64,000 nucleotides of DNA from positions 186,001 to 250,000 of the forward strand of contig JAWKYB010000005.1 of NCBI GenBank assembly GCA_041396705.1, written 5' to 3'. The translations under genes were made by a program, and so were the position numbers. The notes under the pieces are model-generated. The model did not search any database. It was not told the origin of the DNA and was given only the letters and a program-made list of their open reading frames with translations. The DNA is from Alphaproteobacteria bacterium. Lineage in GTDB: Bacteria > Pseudomonadota > Alphaproteobacteria > CALKHQ01. This document shows, in pieces, positions 61,923 to 64,000 of the stretch; positions within the stretch are counted from its first letter, which is position 1, and each line of letters starts with the position of its first letter.

Positions 61923-62480
61923 ATGAAGACCGCGATCGCCTTGACCGCCTGCGCCCTTGCGGCCGGCTGCGTGAACTCGGCGCCGCCGGCGGAAGAGACC
62001 GTCGCCGCAACCGCCGCGACGCCGCATGCCGCGGCACAGGCGTTCTATGACGCCGTGGCCGCGCTGCCGGTCGGCGGCGTGCCCGACGAAGCCGGCCGCG
62101 CGACGCTGGCGCCGCTGGTCTCGCCCGCGCTGGGTGAGGCGCTGGACGCGGCGGCCGCGGCCGAGGCGGCGCACAGCGCGGCCACCGCCGGGGCGGAGCC
62201 GCCGCTGGCGGAGGGCGACCTGTTCTCGTCGCTGTACGAGGGTCCGACCGGCTACACGGTCGGCGATTGCGTCGCGGCCGGCATCGGCGCCACCTGCCCG
62301 GTGGCGCTTGTCCGCGACGATTCGGCCGGCACCACCGCGTGGACCGACACCGCGGTGGTGGTGGAATCCGGCGAGGGCTGGAGGCTGGCCGACATCGTCT
62401 ATGGCGGCGACTGGGACTTCGCCGCCCAGGGCCGGCTTACCGACGCGCTGGCCGGGATCGCCGCCGCCGCGCAGCCGTGA
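61923..62480 (+). CDS. Probable lipoprotein of unknown function
   Basis: A 185-residue exported protein. The N-terminus MKTAIALTACALAAGCVNSA contains a lipobox (AAGC), so Cys 16 should be lipidated and the protein anchored to a membrane. A periplasmic alpha+beta part follows with two more Cys (VGDCVAAGIGATCPV) that could pair. GGGGGA precedes ATG 61923. The C-terminus has VVVESGEGWRLADIVYGGDW, reminiscent of NTF2-like or DUF3828-type folds, but this is weak. Confidence 0.7.
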   Translation: MKTAIALTACALAAGCVNSAPPAEETVAATAATPHAAAQAFYDAVAALPVGGVPDEAGRATLAPLVSPALGEALDAAAAAEAAHSAATAGAEPPLAEGDLFSSLYEGPTGYTVGDCVAAGIGATCPVALVRDDSAGTTAWTDTAVVVESGEGWRLADIVYGGDWDFAAQGRLTDALAGIAAAAQP

Positions 62481-62493
62481 GCGGCGCGCGGCC

Positions 62494-62958
62494 TCAGCCG
62501 GCCGCTGCCCACACCTGGCCCAGCTCGCCCTCGACCCAGGCGACCAGACGGCGCGCATCCATCGCGCCGGAGACGCGGGCGGCCTCGCCGCCGCCGGCGA
62601 ACAGCATCATCGTCGGGATGCCGCGGATGCCGAGCCCCTGTGCCACCTCCGGCGCGGTCTCGGTGTTCAGCTTCAGCAGCCGCACCCGCGGCTCCAGCGT
62701 CGCGGCCGCCTTCTCGAACTCCGGCGCCATCGCCCGGCACGGCCCGCACCAGGGCGCCCAGAAATCGACCAGCACCGGGATGTCGTTCTTCTTCACATGG
62801 CGCATGAAGCGCGCCGCGTCGACCTCGGCCGGCGCGCCCTCGAACAGGCGTCCGCCGCACTCGCCGCACTTCGCCGCCTCACCCAGCCGCGCCCGCGGCA
62901 GCCGGTTCACCGCATCGCAGTGCGGGCAGACCACATGCATCTTGCCGTCCGTCGCCAT
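62494..62958 (-). CDS. trxC: Thioredoxin 2 (TrxC-like)
   Basis: A 154-residue thioredoxin with an N-terminal zinc ribbon (CPHC at 11-14 and CGEC at 31-34) characteristic of TrxC. The thioredoxin fold has the active site WAPWCGPCRAMAP (Cys 71 and 74) and the cis-Pro in IRGIPTMMLF. It reduces protein disulfides, often under oxidative stress. The start ATG is 62958. It converges with the lipoprotein gene and is divergent from csaA. Confidence 0.93.
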   Translation of the reverse strand: MATDGKMHVVCPHCDAVNRLPRARLGEAAKCGECGGRLFEGAPAEVDAARFMRHVKKNDIPVLVDFWAPWCGPCRAMAPEFEKAAATLEPRVRLLKLNTETAPEVAQGLGIRGIPTMMLFAGGGEAARVSGAMDARRLVAWVEGELGQVWAAAG

Positions 62959-63099
62959 CGCCTCGTCCCGACCGGTTGCATCTCCATCCGAGATGGTGTC
63001 TGGCCGCCCGAAACCCAACTGCGACGCTTCGCGCTGGCGCCGCGCGCCGCGATTGCGTATCAGGGCGGCCTTGCCACCCGCCGCAGCGGACCCCGCACG

Positions 63100-63435
63100 A
63101 TGACGATCAGCTTCGACGACTTCCTCAAGGTCGACATCCGCGTCGGCACCATCCTGGAGGCGTGCCCGTTCCCGGAAGCGCGGCGGCCGGCCTACAAGCT
63201 GCGCATCGACTTCGGGCCGGCGATCGGCGAGCGCAAGACCTCGGCCCAGATCACCCGGCACTACACGCCGGAGGCGCTGGTCGGCCGCCAGGTGGCGGCG
63301 GTGGTCAATTTCCCGCCGAAACAGATCGGCAAGTTCATGTCCGAGGTGCTGGTGCTGGGCATGCCCGACGCCGACGGCGAGGTGGTGCTGATCGGGGTCG
63401 ACCATCCGGTGCCCAACGGCGGCCGGCTGTACTGA
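63100..63435 (+). CDS. csaA: tRNA-binding protein CsaA
   Basis: A 111-residue protein with a tRNA-binding (EMAP-II/CsaA) OB-fold domain: FLKVDIRVGTILEACPFPEA, then YKLRIDFGPAIGERKTSAQI and AVVNFPPKQIGKFMSEVLVLG. CsaA acts as a chaperone connected with protein export in Bacillus. ATG 63100. Length and motifs match the family in full. Confidence 0.92.
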   Translation: MTISFDDFLKVDIRVGTILEACPFPEARRPAYKLRIDFGPAIGERKTSAQITRHYTPEALVGRQVAAVVNFPPKQIGKFMSEVLVLGMPDADGEVVLIGVDHPVPNGGRLY

Positions 63436-63647
63436 CGGTGCCGCCACGGCCCTGGTCGGGTGCCCGCGCACCCGCCATGCCCAACGCTCGCGGCCGCAGG
63501 CCGGCGACCGCGGCGGCCTGACCCTGCCGGTCGAAGACGCCGACATCCGGGCGCCCTCGCGCGGCAGTGCCGGCGCCGGAGACGGTCCGCCCTAGATTCG
63601 ACGCGATTCTGTGGCTTCTGACGCGCCCCCCCCAGATGGAGTACACC

Positions 63648-64000
63648 ATGCGTCCCCAGACGTTCTTCGCCGCCCTTGTCCCGCTGTTCCTCGTCGGCGC
63701 CGCCGCGATTGCCGGCCCGGTCGAGGAATGCAGCGTGCAATCCGGCAGCCAGGTCGAGATCGGCAATTGCCTGGTGCCGGTGGCGGAAGCCGCCGACCTG
63801 GTCATGGCCCAGGCGCTGGAATTCGCCACCGCCGACGCGCGCGAGACCGACGCGGCGACCGGCCGCGCCGTGGCCGTGCCGGCGCTGGAAGCGGCCCAGC
63901 AGGCCTGGCTGGCCTTCCGCGACCAGCATTGCGACTATGTCGGCGCCACCTTCGGCGGCGGCAGCGGCACCGGGATCGCGATCCAGGGCTGCCGCATCGA
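63648..64000 (+). CDS. Exported LprI/DUF1311-like protein, 3' end beyond window
   Basis: A reading frame of at least 117 residues open to the window edge. It begins with a signal peptide (FFAALVPLFLVGAAAIA-G). The mature part has Cys residues at NCLVPVAEAADLV and FRDQHCDYVGATFGGG SG, with AAQQAWLAFRDQHCDY matching the DUF1311/LprI (lysozyme inhibitor) pattern. ATG 63648 has GATGGAG just before it; an in-frame ATG at 63636 is possible. Confidence 0.75.
   Translation, partial: MRPQTFFAALVPLFLVGAAAIAGPVEECSVQSGSQVEIGNCLVPVAEAADLVMAQALEFATADARETDAATGRAVAVPALEAAQQAWLAFRDQHCDYVGATFGGGSGTGIAIQGCRI

Overview
The window is very GC-rich DNA with dense gene packing from an alphaproteobacterium, most likely Rhodospirillales-like. 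Evidence: a DUF4167 protein beside prmC/prfA/hisS/ispG/RodZ-like, the ptsP - lysC - ubiG neighbourhood, prs-rplY-pth-ychF, the Ctc form of L25, and a RamB/ScfR-type regulator divergent from isocitrate lyase. Species cannot be named from the sequence. No rRNA, tRNA, CRISPR array, intact insertion sequence or prophage was seen; this is mostly core chromosome with small accessory islands.

0-11 kb: a diguanylate cyclase, purE-purK, then on the minus strand a branched-chain 2-oxoacid dehydrogenase operon (E1 alpha, E1 beta, E2) followed by leucine dehydrogenase. purK, E1 alpha, E2 and leucine dehydrogenase together carry about nine single-base frameshifts, while E1 beta and the remaining 57 kb look clean. 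Next come a cupin - cyclase - zinc alcohol dehydrogenase cluster and a DUF4167 protein with a tandem peptide repeat.

11-31 kb: housekeeping genes. prmC, prfA and hisS overlap by 4 bases each, preceded by ispG and a RodZ-like protein, then ptsP (nitrogen PTS enzyme I), a nitronate monooxygenase-like gene, aspartate kinase and ubiG. An FMN riboswitch precedes a RibN-type riboflavin transporter. Then follow a GNAT-MutT fusion, argJ, a periplasmic parvulin, DUF1178, a nitrilase-like amidase, glutaredoxin, comF and methyltransferases.

31-43 kb: a solitary Flp pilin with a strong terminator; an ECF sigma / anti-sigma unit led by a histidine-rich secreted protein and followed by a two-helix membrane protein; a TrmN6-like methyltransferase; small secreted and GNAT genes; a YgfZ-like folate-binding protein; a glycosyltransferase; a remnant of a ParE/RelE toxin; and a NitT/TauT-type ABC importer.

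43-64 kb: isocitrate lyase with a small downstream gene, divergent from its probable RamB-like regulator; ychF-pth-rplY-prs; a polyamine uptake and oxidation module in E. coli order (ydcS-T-U-V-patD, minus strand) whose ydcS is flanked by two different dispersed palindromic repeats; a LysR regulator; a tartrate dehydrogenase-like enzyme; a degenerate GGDEF-EAL protein; a CAP/RTX type I secreted protein; a lipoprotein; thioredoxin 2; CsaA; and an LprI-like secreted protein cut by the window end.
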